Translations under genes and position numbers: made by a program
Notes under the pieces: generated by a model
Databases searched by the model: none
What the model was told of the DNA's origin: nothing
The model's input: only the letters and a program-made list of their open reading frames with translations
In this document: positions 1 through 8,846 of the stretch, piece after piece
Layout: the number at the start of each line of letters is the position of its first letter
Position numbering within the stretch: position 1 is the stretch's first letter
Source: RGIG3528 sp045598045
GTDB taxonomy: Bacteria; Bacillota; Clostridia; Lachnospirales; Lachnospiraceae
Length of the DNA stretch: 64,000 nucleotides
NCBI GenBank assembly: GCA_045598045.1
Contig: JAZLLG010000002.1
Location: 1 to 64,000 of the forward strand
Reading direction: 5' to 3'

Positions 1-137
1 AGACTGATAAACAGTGGCTTTTATGATTTAGCCACAGCTTATCAGTCTGTGCACGTCAACTATTGAAAGCGCCGTATACCGAACGGTACGTACGGTGCTG
101 TGAGAGGACGGCGGTTAGTCACCGCCTCCTACTCGAT
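1..137 (+). mobile_element. Group II intron, 3' end (distal domain IV, domains V and VI)
   Basis: Bases 68-99 fold as a group II intron domain V: AGC catalytic triad at 68-70, a nine-pair lower stem (68-76 with 91-99, one G-T wobble), a two-base bulge at 89-90, a four-pair upper stem (77-80 with 85-88) and a GAAC loop. Domain VI follows: GAG 102-104 pairs with 132-134, AGGA 105-108 with 127-130 and 110-115 with 121-126, leaving A131 bulged as the branch point. The 3' splice site is then expected after 137 (AY ending). Bases 1-48 form another long hairpin (1-10 with 39-48, 14-18 with 31-35), probably the distal part of domain IV. The reverse transcriptase ORF and the 5' half would lie left of the window. 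The intron is on the plus strand and converges on the gene at 170-832. The fold is read by eye; the class (IIA/B/C) is not assigned. Confidence 0.85.
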
Positions 138-169
138 TGAATAGCCGGAAAGCTCAGACGAAAGCATGC

Positions 170-832
170 TTATTTCTTTTTTACGTAGCATATGTTACTG
201 AAAAGCCAGAAACTCCTTCTTCGAACGAGATGTTCATATTCGCTCCATTTGGCATAGTACTGACAACCCCAGCTCGATACGGTCATTTCGTCACCTTCAA
301 GGGCAGTGATGGTCATGTAGTGTGACCTGGCTCTTGTACGAGGAACGAGATTGCCGGCTGCGTCTTTAATGTAGAGCTGAAGGCCGGCAGGTTTCCAAAG
401 AAAATTAAAAACCTGACAAACGGAAAAAATGACCGGAATGTCGTTTGCAAGCATTTCTTCGCAGGCTTTTCGAAGATTTCGAGGAAAAACAGCCCAACGG
501 ACTTTATAGCGGAGATGATGCTTCAACATAGACAATTTGACAGCAGGGGCAAGAATGAGCCCGGCTATACCGAAACTGTATATGAGAGGATACAGGAAGC
601 GGTCTTTTTGAAAGCGTTTGAGGTAGGAATCAACGTCATCAAATGATCGTTCATCGGAAAGGTAGAGAGTGAGATCAAAACCTGCAACGGCTCCGCAACC
701 ATAACCACGCACCGTTTTAGAGGCCGACCACCCCTGATTGCCGCCAAAGGAACGAACGGAGTTATTCATAACGTGTATGTATTCTTTTTTTATTGAAATG
801 TTGTTTTTACTCATGAATATATTATAGTGCAT
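170..832 (-). CDS. C39-like cysteine peptidase-fold protein, hypothetical
   Basis: A protein of up to 220 residues with no recognised name. It carries the order of conserved residues seen in papain/C39-like folds: a Cys in GYGCGAVAGFD, a His in ARSHYMTITAL and a polar residue near SSWGCQYY, which could form a Cys-His-Asn/Asp triad. One hydrophobic stretch (YSFGIAGLILAPAV) lies mid-protein. The start is uncertain. The ATG at 832 has GAGGA three bases upstream. The ATGs at 814 and 769 lack an SD site, but TATAAT on the minus strand at 821-826 would favour a later start if it is a real -10 box. The gene ends 33 bases from the intron end. A peptidase or peptide-processing role is inference only; no transporter or substrate peptide lies next to it. 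Confidence 0.6.
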   Translation of the reverse strand: MHYNIFMSKNNISIKKEYIHVMNNSVRSFGGNQGWSASKTVRGYGCGAVAGFDLTLYLSDERSFDDVDSYLKRFQKDRFLYPLIYSFGIAGLILAPAVKLSMLKHHLRYKVRWAVFPRNLRKACEEMLANDIPVIFSVCQVFNFLWKPAGLQLYIKDAAGNLVPRTRARSHYMTITALEGDEMTVSSWGCQYYAKWSEYEHLVRRRSFWLFSNICYVKKK

Positions 833-941
833 AATTCCTCATTTTTACAGTATTTTATGAGTATTTTATTGTCTTATTATATCAAATATGATATTACTGA
901 ATCTATTGGGAAAAAGCATATACATAGCTCGGGAGGGGTAT

Positions 942-3221
942 ATGGCATATAATGTTCAGGGACAAAAATGGCTTAAATACGTGCGAAAAAGAATGATTTT
1001 TCTTTGTGTCGCATTTGTTGTTGTTTTAACATTAAGCATTGCTGTTTTCGGTAATCAGGTAAACAAACTTTATTCCGAGGTAGACATTTTCAAGGACAAG
1101 GGATTCCTGCTTGCCTGTGTAACCGCATACGTTTTTGTCGTATTCGTAATCATTATTTTCTATCTTATCGTTCAAGGAGCAGTTAAGCGCGAGATTGAAG
1201 AAGGTGCGAGCAAGCTTTCGGAAGAAATGCGTACAAGCGAAGGTCAGAATCTCGTAGTCGACTGTTTCAGATCCATTTTCTATTATGCTTGTCTTGTTGA
1301 CATAAAAAACGACACGTATAAAGCATTTCTTCCCAATGAGTTTATTGACAACACAATAGGAAACAGCGGATGCTTTTCAACAAAGGGCATAGACTTTGTC
1401 ACAAAGACCGTTGCTCCGGGAAGCCGCAAGGCTATTACAAGCTTTCTTGATTACGACAATCTTGTAAACAGATTTGATGAGACAAACAATATATACATTG
1501 AGTTCATAAGCGAATATGTCGGATGGAGCAGAATGATGGCCATCGCGGTTGAACGTGGCGACGACAATAAGGTAACGAAGATCCTTCTTTGCCTTATGGG
1601 AATTGATGAACAGAAAAAGAGAGAACTTCAGATTCAGAATGCCATGAAGGAAGCTCTTGAAACGGCAAGCGCCGCCAATTCCGCAAAGTCTGATTTCCTT
1701 TCAAAGATGAGCCATGACCTTCGTACGCCCATGAACGGTATTATGGGTATGACTGCACTTGCAAGTACGAAGCTTGATGATAAAGACCGTGTGAAATACT
1801 GTCTTGAGAAAATTAACGAGGCAGGAAAACACCTTGTTTCAATTGTCGATGAGGTGCTTGATATGTCACGTATTGAGGCAGGACGTCTGGAACTTCGTCA
1901 GGAAAGCTTCTCTTTATCGGAATTAATGGATAACCTTATTACGATGATTCACCCCTTAAGCAATGCCAAGAATCAGACGCTGAAGGTTGACGTACTTAAA
2001 GTAGACCACGAGCGTGTATTCGGTGATGCGACAAGACTCCAGGAAGTTTTCTCAAACCTTTGCAGCAATGCCATCAAGTATACTCCCGATCACGGAAATA
2101 TAAACATCTGTCTTTCGGAGCTTTTTACAAAGAACGATACAGCCTGCTTTGAGTTCACTGTTGAAGATAATGGCATCGGAATGAGCGAAGAATATCAAAA
2201 ACACCTTTTTGAGCCTTTTGTTCGTGAAAACTCCGAGAATTCCAAAGGAATCCACGGAACAGGATTGGGACTTCCCATTGCAAAGAGCATCATTAACATG
2301 ATGGGCGGTGACCTGACCGCAGAAAGCAAAGTTAACGTCGGCTCAAAGTTTAAAGCTGTTTTCTATCTTAAATTTCAAAATGAAGATGAGGTTGATATAT
2401 CTTCATTTGCGGGAAAATATACACTCGTTATCGATGATAACCGTGTCTCCTGCGACATGAACTGCGAAATGCTTTCAGAGTACGGTATGCTTGTTGAGAA
2501 GGCATACTGCGGCATTGATGGTGAGATGCTGGCATTGAAACGTGCCGAAGAAGGCAGATCGTTCGATTTGGCAATCATTGACTGGAAAATGCCTGAGTAC
2601 GACGGCCTTTCACTTGCAAAAACACTTAAAGAGCGTCTGGGAGACAAATGCCCGGCTATGGCTCTTGCTGCTTACGATTACGGTGATATCGAGCTTGAAG
2701 GAAACCGTATCGGCGTATCAACCTTTATTTCAAAGCCTTTCTTTAAGTCGAGAGTAATTGAGGCGATTAAGGTTATGCTTGGCGAGAAAAATGAAACAAA
2801 GGACGACAATGCGTGTGACAGTCTCACCAATAACGATTTTTCCGGTAAGAGAGCTTTACTTGTAGAAGACAATGAACTGAACATAGAAATTGCAAAAGAA
2901 CTTCTTGAGATGACCAATATTGAAGTTGAGTTGGCGAGAGACGGGTCAGAAGCTGTCAATCTTTATTCCGAGAAGCCGGAAGGCTATTATGACATTATCT
3001 TTATGGACATTCAGATGCCTATTATGAACGGTCATGAAGCAACAAAGGCCATCCGATCGACTCAGACGGCCTATGCTAAAAAGATTCCTATTATTGCAAT
3101 GAGTGCCAATGCATTCCTTAATGATATCGCAGAATCAAAGAAATCGGGAATGAATGAGCATATTTCAAAACCTATAGACATCAAACATCTTAATGATGTC
3201 ATGAGAAGGTGGTTAAGCTAA
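942..3221 (+). CDS. Membrane-bound hybrid sensor histidine kinase with two receiver domains
   Basis: A 759-residue kinase of two-component phosphorelay type. Two membrane helices lie at about residues 18-37 and 55-78, with a short loop between them. A PAS-like linker is followed by the dimerisation H-box (FLSKMSHDLRTP, phospho-acceptor His258), a HATPase domain with N, G1 (VEDNGIGMSEE) and G2 (GTGLGL) boxes, a first receiver (acidic pair in VIDDN, Asp547 in IIDWKMP) and a second receiver (LVEDNELN, Asp689 in MDIQMP, Lys in ISKPID). Both receivers keep the key residues. The ATG at 942 is chosen because GGGAGGGG sits at 931-938; the in-frame ATG at 888 has no SD site. No output regulator lies beside it, so the phosphorelay partner is unknown. 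Its last 9 bases overlap the 3' end of psuG on the other strand. It closely resembles the soluble hybrid kinase at 14516-16105. Confidence 0.93.
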   Translation: MAYNVQGQKWLKYVRKRMIFLCVAFVVVLTLSIAVFGNQVNKLYSEVDIFKDKGFLLACVTAYVFVVFVIIIFYLIVQGAVKREIEEGASKLSEEMRTSEGQNLVVDCFRSIFYYACLVDIKNDTYKAFLPNEFIDNTIGNSGCFSTKGIDFVTKTVAPGSRKAITSFLDYDNLVNRFDETNNIYIEFISEYVGWSRMMAIAVERGDDNKVTKILLCLMGIDEQKKRELQIQNAMKEALETASAANSAKSDFLSKMSHDLRTPMNGIMGMTALASTKLDDKDRVKYCLEKINEAGKHLVSIVDEVLDMSRIEAGRLELRQESFSLSELMDNLITMIHPLSNAKNQTLKVDVLKVDHERVFGDATRLQEVFSNLCSNAIKYTPDHGNINICLSELFTKNDTACFEFTVEDNGIGMSEEYQKHLFEPFVRENSENSKGIHGTGLGLPIAKSIINMMGGDLTAESKVNVGSKFKAVFYLKFQNEDEVDISSFAGKYTLVIDDNRVSCDMNCEMLSEYGMLVEKAYCGIDGEMLALKRAEEGRSFDLAIIDWKMPEYDGLSLAKTLKERLGDKCPAMALAAYDYGDIELEGNRIGVSTFISKPFFKSRVIEAIKVMLGEKNETKDDNACDSLTNNDFSGKRALLVEDNELNIEIAKELLEMTNIEVELARDGSEAVNLYSEKPEGYYDIIFMDIQMPIMNGHEATKAIRSTQTAYAKKIPIIAMSANAFLNDIAESKKSGMNEHISKPIDIKHLNDVMRRWLS

Positions 3222-4136
3222 TTTACAAAGCTCAGCTGCCGTAAGAGCGGCAAGACGTGCGTTTGCATATACAAGCTGTATATTTGAGGCAAGTGAATCG
3301 CCTCCGGTTATATCCTTTATGGTAGCAAGAAGGAACGGGGTGGTTTCCTTGCCTTTTATGTTTCTTCTGTTACACTCGGCTATAGCTTCATCAATTGCTT
3401 TGCTGATTACTTCGGGATCCATGGAGTACTGCTCGGGAATAGGATTCGTTACGAGCATTCCGCCTGTGAGACCAAGTTCTTCCTTAACATGGAACGCTTT
3501 TGCAAGTTCTTCGGGAGTGTCAAGACGATAGTCAACCTTGAAACCGCTCTTCCTTGTGTAGAAAGCGGGGAGCTCTTCGGTACCGTAACCGATTACGGGA
3601 ACGCCCTTTGTCTCAAGATATTCAAGTGTAAGTCCAAGATCGAGAATTGACTTGGCTCCTGCACAGATTACCATTACCTGTGTGTTTGCAAGCTCTTCAA
3701 GGTCTGCGGAAATGTCCATTGTTGTTTCTGCACCTCTGTGAACGCCGCCGATACCGCCTGTTGCGAAAATCTTAACGCCTGCAAGGCCGGCAATCATCAT
3801 TGTTGTGGTAACTGTTGTGGCTCCGTTGGAACCCTTGGCAAGGAGAACGGGAATGTCTCTTCTTGAAGCTTTGGGAATTTTGCTTCCGCCTTTTCCAAGA
3901 AGTTCGATTTCATCTTTGGAAAGACCGCATTTAAGCTTACCGCCGATTATTGCGCAGGTGGCAGGTACGGCACCGTTTTCACGGATGATTCGCTCGACGT
4001 TGAGAGCTGTTTCAACGTTCTGAGGGTAGGGCATACCGTGTGAGATGATTGTGGACTCAAGTGCGACTACAGGACGATTCTCCTGTAAAGCAAGTCTGAC
4101 TTCTTCTGATACCTCAAGATACTTTGATGTGTTCAT
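3213..4136 (-). CDS. psuG: Pseudouridine-5'-phosphate glycosidase
   Basis: A 307-residue enzyme that splits pseudouridine 5'-phosphate into uracil and ribose 5-phosphate. It matches the PsuG/YeiN family along its full length: VVALESTIISHGMPYPQN near the N-terminus, the GATTVTTTM and FATGGIGGVHRG segments of the active site, and VICAGAKSILD. An SD site (GAAGGA) precedes the ATG. It lies 14 bases downstream of psuK on the same strand, so the two should be co-transcribed: the kinase makes the substrate that this enzyme cleaves. No pseudouridine transporter is adjacent. The 3' end overlaps the histidine kinase gene by 9 bases without a terminator. Confidence 0.95.
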   Translation of the reverse strand: MNTSKYLEVSEEVRLALQENRPVVALESTIISHGMPYPQNVETALNVERIIRENGAVPATCAIIGGKLKCGLSKDEIELLGKGGSKIPKASRRDIPVLLAKGSNGATTVTTTMMIAGLAGVKIFATGGIGGVHRGAETTMDISADLEELANTQVMVICAGAKSILDLGLTLEYLETKGVPVIGYGTEELPAFYTRKSGFKVDYRLDTPEELAKAFHVKEELGLTGGMLVTNPIPEQYSMDPEVISKAIDEAIAECNRRNIKGKETTPFLLATIKDITGGDSLASNIQLVYANARLAALTAAELCKLA

Positions 4137-4150
4137 AATAATCCTTCTTT

Positions 4151-5230
4151 CTATAAACCTGCGCGAATCAGTATTTCATCTTCGCTCATCTGGTCATTTA
4201 TTGTTTCTTCGGACTCGCAGCATATGGAAGCAGCTGAGAGCCCGGATTGTGCACTGTCGTAAAGACTTAAGGAACGGTCAAAGGAGAGCATAAGAGCAGC
4301 GGCAAAGGAATCACCCGCACCTGAAGTGTTGACTATGCTGCCTTTGATTATGGGAAGCTTGTAAAAGTCGTTTTCGTCCATACAGAAAACACCTTCACTT
4401 CCAAGGGTAATGAATACACGCTTGAGCCCCGTGGAAATCATATTTTCAGCTGCCTTCCGAAGAGAAACGTCATCGGTAATCTTTATTCCCGAAATGACTT
4501 CGGCTTCCGCTTTGTTCGGGCAGATTGTATGCAACTTTCCGAGAAACGGAATTATTTTTTTGGCTTTTGTGCAGGACACAGGGTCGCAGAGAATCGGGAC
4601 TTTACTTTGCGAAGTTACATAGTCCAACAGCTCTTCGGAGAGATTTGTGTCGAGAAAAAGGCCTTTGGATGAATTGATGAGGTCTGTTTTCGAAGAAAGA
4701 AAATCAACATCAATAAGGTCGAAGAGTGACATGTCGGCTATAGCCAGTTCCAGTTCACCCGCTGTATTGTTTATGTAAATGTAAGCGGAAGTTGAGTGAC
4801 CGTGGGCAAAAAGAGACGATGAGATATCAATATTCAGCTTCTGCATGGAATCGATGAGCTTTTCGGCGTATATATCGTCACCGAAAGCGGTGATAAATTT
4901 GACGGGCAGCCCCATAAGCGCCATGTTATGAGCAACGTTACGGCCAACGCCTCCGAATGTCGTGAATACACAACCCGGATTGGAATCGGCTGCATTCAAC
5001 CTGGTAAACGGTTTGCCGCCGACATCAAGATTGGCGCCACCCAATACAACGTAGTACCCGGGACGGCTCAGTATGTAGCCTTTTCCTGCGAGATACCCTT
5101 TTTTCATCAGGTTCGAAATATGAACACCTACGGAAGAACGTGTAATGCCGGCACGTTCGGCTATTTCTTCCTGTGTTATGAGCGGATCGTGGCAGATCCA
5201 TTCATATATCTGTGCTTCCCTTTTTGTCAT
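4151..5230 (-). CDS. psuK: PfkB-family pseudouridine kinase with N-terminal winged helix
   Basis: A 359-residue protein. Residues 1-55 form a winged helix-turn-helix (TKREAQIYEWICHDPLIT..., recognition part ITRSSVGVHISNLMKKG). The rest is a ribokinase/PfkB sugar kinase with the GGANLDVGG N-terminal motif, GGVGRNVAHNM and the C-terminal NTSGAGDSFAAA motif carrying the catalytic Asp. In this family the kinase phosphorylates pseudouridine, which fits psuG 14 bases downstream. The ATG at 5230 has a strong SD (AAGGAGAGG); the longer frame to 5266 has none. The fused DNA-binding domain suggests the kinase also controls its own operon, and an inverted repeat at 5280-5295 is a candidate site. Substrate assignment rests on the neighbour. 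Confidence 0.9.
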   Translation of the reverse strand: MTKREAQIYEWICHDPLITQEEIAERAGITRSSVGVHISNLMKKGYLAGKGYILSRPGYYVVLGGANLDVGGKPFTRLNAADSNPGCVFTTFGGVGRNVAHNMALMGLPVKFITAFGDDIYAEKLIDSMQKLNIDISSSLFAHGHSTSAYIYINNTAGELELAIADMSLFDLIDVDFLSSKTDLINSSKGLFLDTNLSEELLDYVTSQSKVPILCDPVSCTKAKKIIPFLGKLHTICPNKAEAEVISGIKITDDVSLRKAAENMISTGLKRVFITLGSEGVFCMDENDFYKLPIIKGSIVNTSGAGDSFAAALMLSFDRSLSLYDSAQSGLSAASICCESEETINDQMSEDEILIRAGL

Positions 5231-5279
5231 GTAAACCCTCTCCTTTTGCTTCATAAATGAGACCATGAAGGATCACACA

Positions 5280-5343
5280 TTAAACACACGTTTAACGGCA
5301 TATAAATACATGCTTATTATACATAAAAGAAGGTTTTTTTCAA
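5280..5343 (-). promoter_or_regulatory. psuK-psuG promoter and candidate operator
   Basis: On the minus strand TTGAAA (5338-5343) and TATAAT (5316-5321) are 16 bases apart. Just downstream, where transcription would begin, lies a perfect inverted repeat, TTAAAC-acac-GTTTAA (5280-5295). A repressor bound there would block the psu transcript; the winged helix fused to PsuK is the obvious candidate, by inference. Confidence 0.5.
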
Positions 5344-5348
5344 TACCA

Positions 5349-5377
5349 TTGTTTTTTATGAAGAAGTTTACTATAAT
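5349..5377 (+). promoter_or_regulatory. Promoter of the ABC exporter pair
   Basis: TTGTTT (5349-5354) and a perfect TATAAT (5372-5377) are separated by 17 bases. The start of transcription would fall at about 5384-5385, exactly on the ATG chosen for the exporter gene, so the transcript may be leaderless. Confidence 0.5.
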
Positions 5378-5384
5378 GTCTGCC

Positions 5385-7091
5385 ATGAAAAGTTTGTTGA
5401 AATTCTTAAAACCTTATAGAGTTCAGGCTGTGCTTGCTCCATGCTTTAAGCTGCTGGAAGCAAGCTTTGAGCTTTTTGTACCTTTGGTTATGACGATGAT
5501 CATTGATAAAGGTATCGGAACGGGAGACAAAAGTCTTGTTGTAAAGTACGGTCTTCTTCTTGTCGCACTTGGTGTTGTCGGGCTCCTTTCTTCGGTAACG
5601 GCGCAGTTTTTCTCGGCACGCTCCGCGGTAGGGTTCGGCGCGGCTCTAAAGGAAGCTCTGTTTTCGCACATTATGAGTTTTGGTTTCAGCCAGAACGATG
5701 CGTACAGTTCGTCCACACTCATTACAAGGCTGACGGGAGATGTTAATCAGGTACAGACCGGCGTAAACATGACTTTGCGTCTTTTCCTGCGTTCCCCGTT
5801 TATTGTCTTTGGTGCCGCAATTATGGCCGCAACCATCGATTTGAAATGCGCATTGATATTCTGTGTAGCGATTCCTGTTCTCTCTGTTATTGTGTTCGGC
5901 ATCATGCTCGGAACGGTGCCTCTTTTCAAGAAAGTTCAGGCTGCGCTTGATAAAATGATAGTCACAGGAAGAGAGAATCTTTCGGGCGTAAGAGTAATCC
6001 ATGCGTTCAATCTTCAGGAAAAGGAAACAAAGCGGTTTAAGGACGAGAATGATGTATATACATCTTTGATCAGCCGTGCGTCCGGTGTTTCGGCTCTTCT
6101 TAATCCTCTCACGTATGTAATCGTCAATCTTGCTCTTTGCGCAATCCTTTCACGAGGAAGCAGGGAATTTGTTTACGGCGGCATGACAAAAGGTGAGCTT
6201 ATCGCGGTTGTAAACTATATGTCACAGATTCTTGTGGAGCTTATCAAACTTGCAGACTTGATTATTCTCCTTAACAAGACGTTTGCTTCTGCTGACAGAA
6301 TCCGTGATATTTTCGAAATAAAGCCCGAGGAGTATTCGGGAGAAGCAGTGGATTTTTCAAAGGAAGATATTATTTCCTTCGAAGATGTTTCCTTCCGATA
6401 CGATGGTGCGGGAGACGATTCGCTTTCCCATATTTCGTTTGATGTAAAAAAAGGCGAGACCATAGGAATAATCGGTGGTACGGGAAGCGGTAAGTCCACG
6501 CTCATAAACCTCATTGCGGGCTTCTACAATACTTCCTCCGGAACGGTAAAGGTTGGAGGAACGGATGTACGTCTTTTGGACAAAAACAAGCTGAAAGAAA
6601 AAATCAGCATAGTTTTTCAGGAATATTACGCCATAAAGGGCACAATTCGTGACAACATTGTTTTCGGTGCTGAAAATGCGTCTGAAGAGGACGTTGAAAA
6701 AGCAATGGAAATATCCCAAAGTCTTGAGTTTATAAAAGATAAACCGGAAGGACTTATGACACAGGTCTCAGAGCGTGGAACGAGTCTTTCGGGAGGACAG
6801 AAGCAGAGGCTTATGATTGCAAGAGCGGTAGTCAGAAAGCCTGAAATCCTCATTCTGGATGACTCATCCTCAGCACTTGATTTTGCAACCGACAAAAAGC
6901 TTCGTGAAGCTGTCGGAAAACTTCCGATGACAGTGATTATCGTATCCCAGCGTACATCATCGGTTATTAATGCGGACAAGATTCTTGTGCTTGACGACGG
7001 AGAACTTAAGGGCGTCGGAAAACATAACGATTTGCTTGTGAGCTGTCCTGTTTACAAAGAAATTTACGAAAGCCAGATTAACAACAGATGA
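5385..7091 (+). CDS. ABC exporter half-transporter, subunit 1 (permease-ATPase fusion)
   Basis: A 568-residue type IV ABC exporter subunit: an N-terminal six-helix membrane domain, then a nucleotide-binding domain with Walker A (GGTGSGKST), signature LSGGQKQR and Walker B LILDDSSSALD. The residue after the Walker B Asp is Asp rather than the catalytic Glu, as in the degenerate site of heterodimeric exporters. The partner encoded next has Glu but a changed signature (LSMGQ), so the two proteins should form one canonical and one degenerate ATP site. The start at 5385 gives the usual family N-terminus (MKSLLKFLKPYR). Upstream in-frame ATGs (5358, 5376) and the frame from 5265 have no SD site, and neither does 5385. 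Substrate unknown; multidrug or peptide export is typical of the family. Confidence 0.9.
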   Translation: MKSLLKFLKPYRVQAVLAPCFKLLEASFELFVPLVMTMIIDKGIGTGDKSLVVKYGLLLVALGVVGLLSSVTAQFFSARSAVGFGAALKEALFSHIMSFGFSQNDAYSSSTLITRLTGDVNQVQTGVNMTLRLFLRSPFIVFGAAIMAATIDLKCALIFCVAIPVLSVIVFGIMLGTVPLFKKVQAALDKMIVTGRENLSGVRVIHAFNLQEKETKRFKDENDVYTSLISRASGVSALLNPLTYVIVNLALCAILSRGSREFVYGGMTKGELIAVVNYMSQILVELIKLADLIILLNKTFASADRIRDIFEIKPEEYSGEAVDFSKEDIISFEDVSFRYDGAGDDSLSHISFDVKKGETIGIIGGTGSGKSTLINLIAGFYNTSSGTVKVGGTDVRLLDKNKLKEKISIVFQEYYAIKGTIRDNIVFGAENASEEDVEKAMEISQSLEFIKDKPEGLMTQVSERGTSLSGGQKQRLMIARAVVRKPEILILDDSSSALDFATDKKLREAVGKLPMTVIIVSQRTSSVINADKILVLDDGELKGVGKHNDLLVSCPVYKEIYESQINNR

Positions 7092-8839
7092 AAGTAAAAA
7101 ACGGAACAAAAGGAATATTGAAAAGGCTTCTCACCTATTTGAGAAACAGCATGGCAAAGCTTTTCCTTTCGCTTATGCTTGCTGCCGGTTTTGTTGCGCT
7201 TTCTCTTTATATACCCGTTCTTACCGGTAAGCTGATTGACTGCCTTATAGAGCCTTCCGAGGTCTCGGTACTTGATGAAGTTAAGGACATCCTTATAAGA
7301 ATTTTTATATGCATTGCAGGGGCTGCTCTTTGCCAATGGTTTATGACACTTCTTAACAACAGTGTTTCATATAAGGTTGTCTCCGACATAAGGGATAATG
7401 TTTTTGCCAAATTTTCAAGACTTCCGGTTGCTTATTTTGATTCTCATCCTCATGGAGACATATTAAGCCGTCTCACCAATGATGTGGAACAGCTTTCCGA
7501 CGGGCTTATTGCGGGCTTTTCCAAGCTTTTTACAGGTGTGCTTACCATAGGCATTACCCTTGTCTTTATGTTAAGGCTTAATCCGCTTATTACTCTTGTC
7601 GTGGTTGTTGTTACACCGGTTTCTTTGTTTGTATCTTCTTTCATTGCAAGACATACACATGATATGTTCAAGGAACAGTCAGGCATTAAGGGAGAGCAGA
7701 CTGCACTTATTAACGAAATGATGTATTCAAGACGTGCAGTGTCGGCTTATAACATGAAGGAATCTGTCGACAGAAGATTTGCGGAGGTAAACGGTCGTCT
7801 GGCAAAATGCAGTCTTAAGGCAACTTTTTATTCTTCGCTTGTTAATCCATGTACCCGATTCGTAAACAGCCTTGTTTATTCCGGAGTCGGTATTTTCGGC
7901 GCCATATCCGCCATAAACGGCGGCATATCCGTGGGTGAGCTTTCGGCTTTCCTTGCATATGCTTCACAATACACAAAGCCTTTTAACGAGATTTCCATGG
8001 TTATCACAGAACTTCAGAATGCACTTGCATGCGCAGGACGTGTTTTTGATTTTATGGATGAAGAGGAGCTTGTGGATGCCTCGGAAAAAGCCGACACGGA
8101 AACGAAGAAGGAAGGTACGCCGGTTGTCAGCTTTAAAGATGTAAAGTTTTCTTACTCGCCCGAAAAGCCTTTGATTACAGGCTTCTCATTGGATGTTTTC
8201 GAAGGGCAGAGAATTGCGATTGTCGGTCCCACGGGATGCGGCAAGACAACAATGATCAACCTTCTTATGCATTTCTATGAAGTTAACGGTGGGGAAATAC
8301 TTCTCAACGGAAAGAATATAAAAGACATTCCCAGGAAAGAACTTCGAAGCAATGTCGGAATGGTTCTTCAGGACACATGGCTTCGAAACGGAACGATACG
8401 CGACAACATAAGGCTTAACTGCCCGGATTGCACGGAAGAGGAAGTTGTGGAGGCAGCTAAGGCGGCATATGCTCATTCTTTTATAAAGAGACTTCCCAAA
8501 GGCTATGATACCGTTATTTCGGAAAACGGTGACGGTCTTTCCATGGGACAGAAACAGCTTATCTGCATAGCACGTGTTATGTTGAAAACACCTCCGGTAC
8601 TTATTCTTGATGAAGCAACCTCCTCAATAGATACGAGAACGGAGATTAAAATTCAAAAAGCTTTTGACCGTATGATGCAAGGACGTACAAGCTTTGTTGT
8701 TGCTCACAGACTGTCAACAATTCTTGAAGCTGACAGAATTATCGTCATGAAAAACGGTGACATAAAAGAAATCGGCACCCATAAAGAGCTTATGGCTGCC
8801 GGTGGTTTCTACAAAGAGCTGTATGATAGTCAGTTCTGA
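7088..8839 (+). CDS. ABC exporter half-transporter, subunit 2 (permease-ATPase fusion)
   Basis: A 583-residue partner of the preceding subunit, coupled to it by an ATGA overlap (7088-7091). It has six predicted membrane helices in residues 20-310, then a nucleotide-binding domain with Walker A (GPTGCGKTT), a deviant signature LSMGQKQ, Walker B LILDEATSSID with the catalytic Glu, and a switch His in VVAHRLSTI. Together with subunit 1 this is the asymmetric arrangement of TM287/288- and BmrCD-like exporters. It ends 7 bases from the convergent PilZ gene; I see no terminator hairpin in between. The exported compound cannot be told from the sequence. Confidence 0.92.
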   Translation: MKVKNGTKGILKRLLTYLRNSMAKLFLSLMLAAGFVALSLYIPVLTGKLIDCLIEPSEVSVLDEVKDILIRIFICIAGAALCQWFMTLLNNSVSYKVVSDIRDNVFAKFSRLPVAYFDSHPHGDILSRLTNDVEQLSDGLIAGFSKLFTGVLTIGITLVFMLRLNPLITLVVVVVTPVSLFVSSFIARHTHDMFKEQSGIKGEQTALINEMMYSRRAVSAYNMKESVDRRFAEVNGRLAKCSLKATFYSSLVNPCTRFVNSLVYSGVGIFGAISAINGGISVGELSAFLAYASQYTKPFNEISMVITELQNALACAGRVFDFMDEEELVDASEKADTETKKEGTPVVSFKDVKFSYSPEKPLITGFSLDVFEGQRIAIVGPTGCGKTTMINLLMHFYEVNGGEILLNGKNIKDIPRKELRSNVGMVLQDTWLRNGTIRDNIRLNCPDCTEEEVVEAAKAAYAHSFIKRLPKGYDTVISENGDGLSMGQKQLICIARVMLKTPPVLILDEATSSIDTRTEIKIQKAFDRMMQGRTSFVVAHRLSTILEADRIIVMKNGDIKEIGTHKELMAAGGFYKELYDSQF

Positions 8840-8846
8840 TAGTCTG

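Noticed and set aside
1..48. Left-edge hairpin as an intrinsic terminator
   Set aside because: It has no T run after the stem and is followed directly by group II domain V, so a domain IV stem is more likely.
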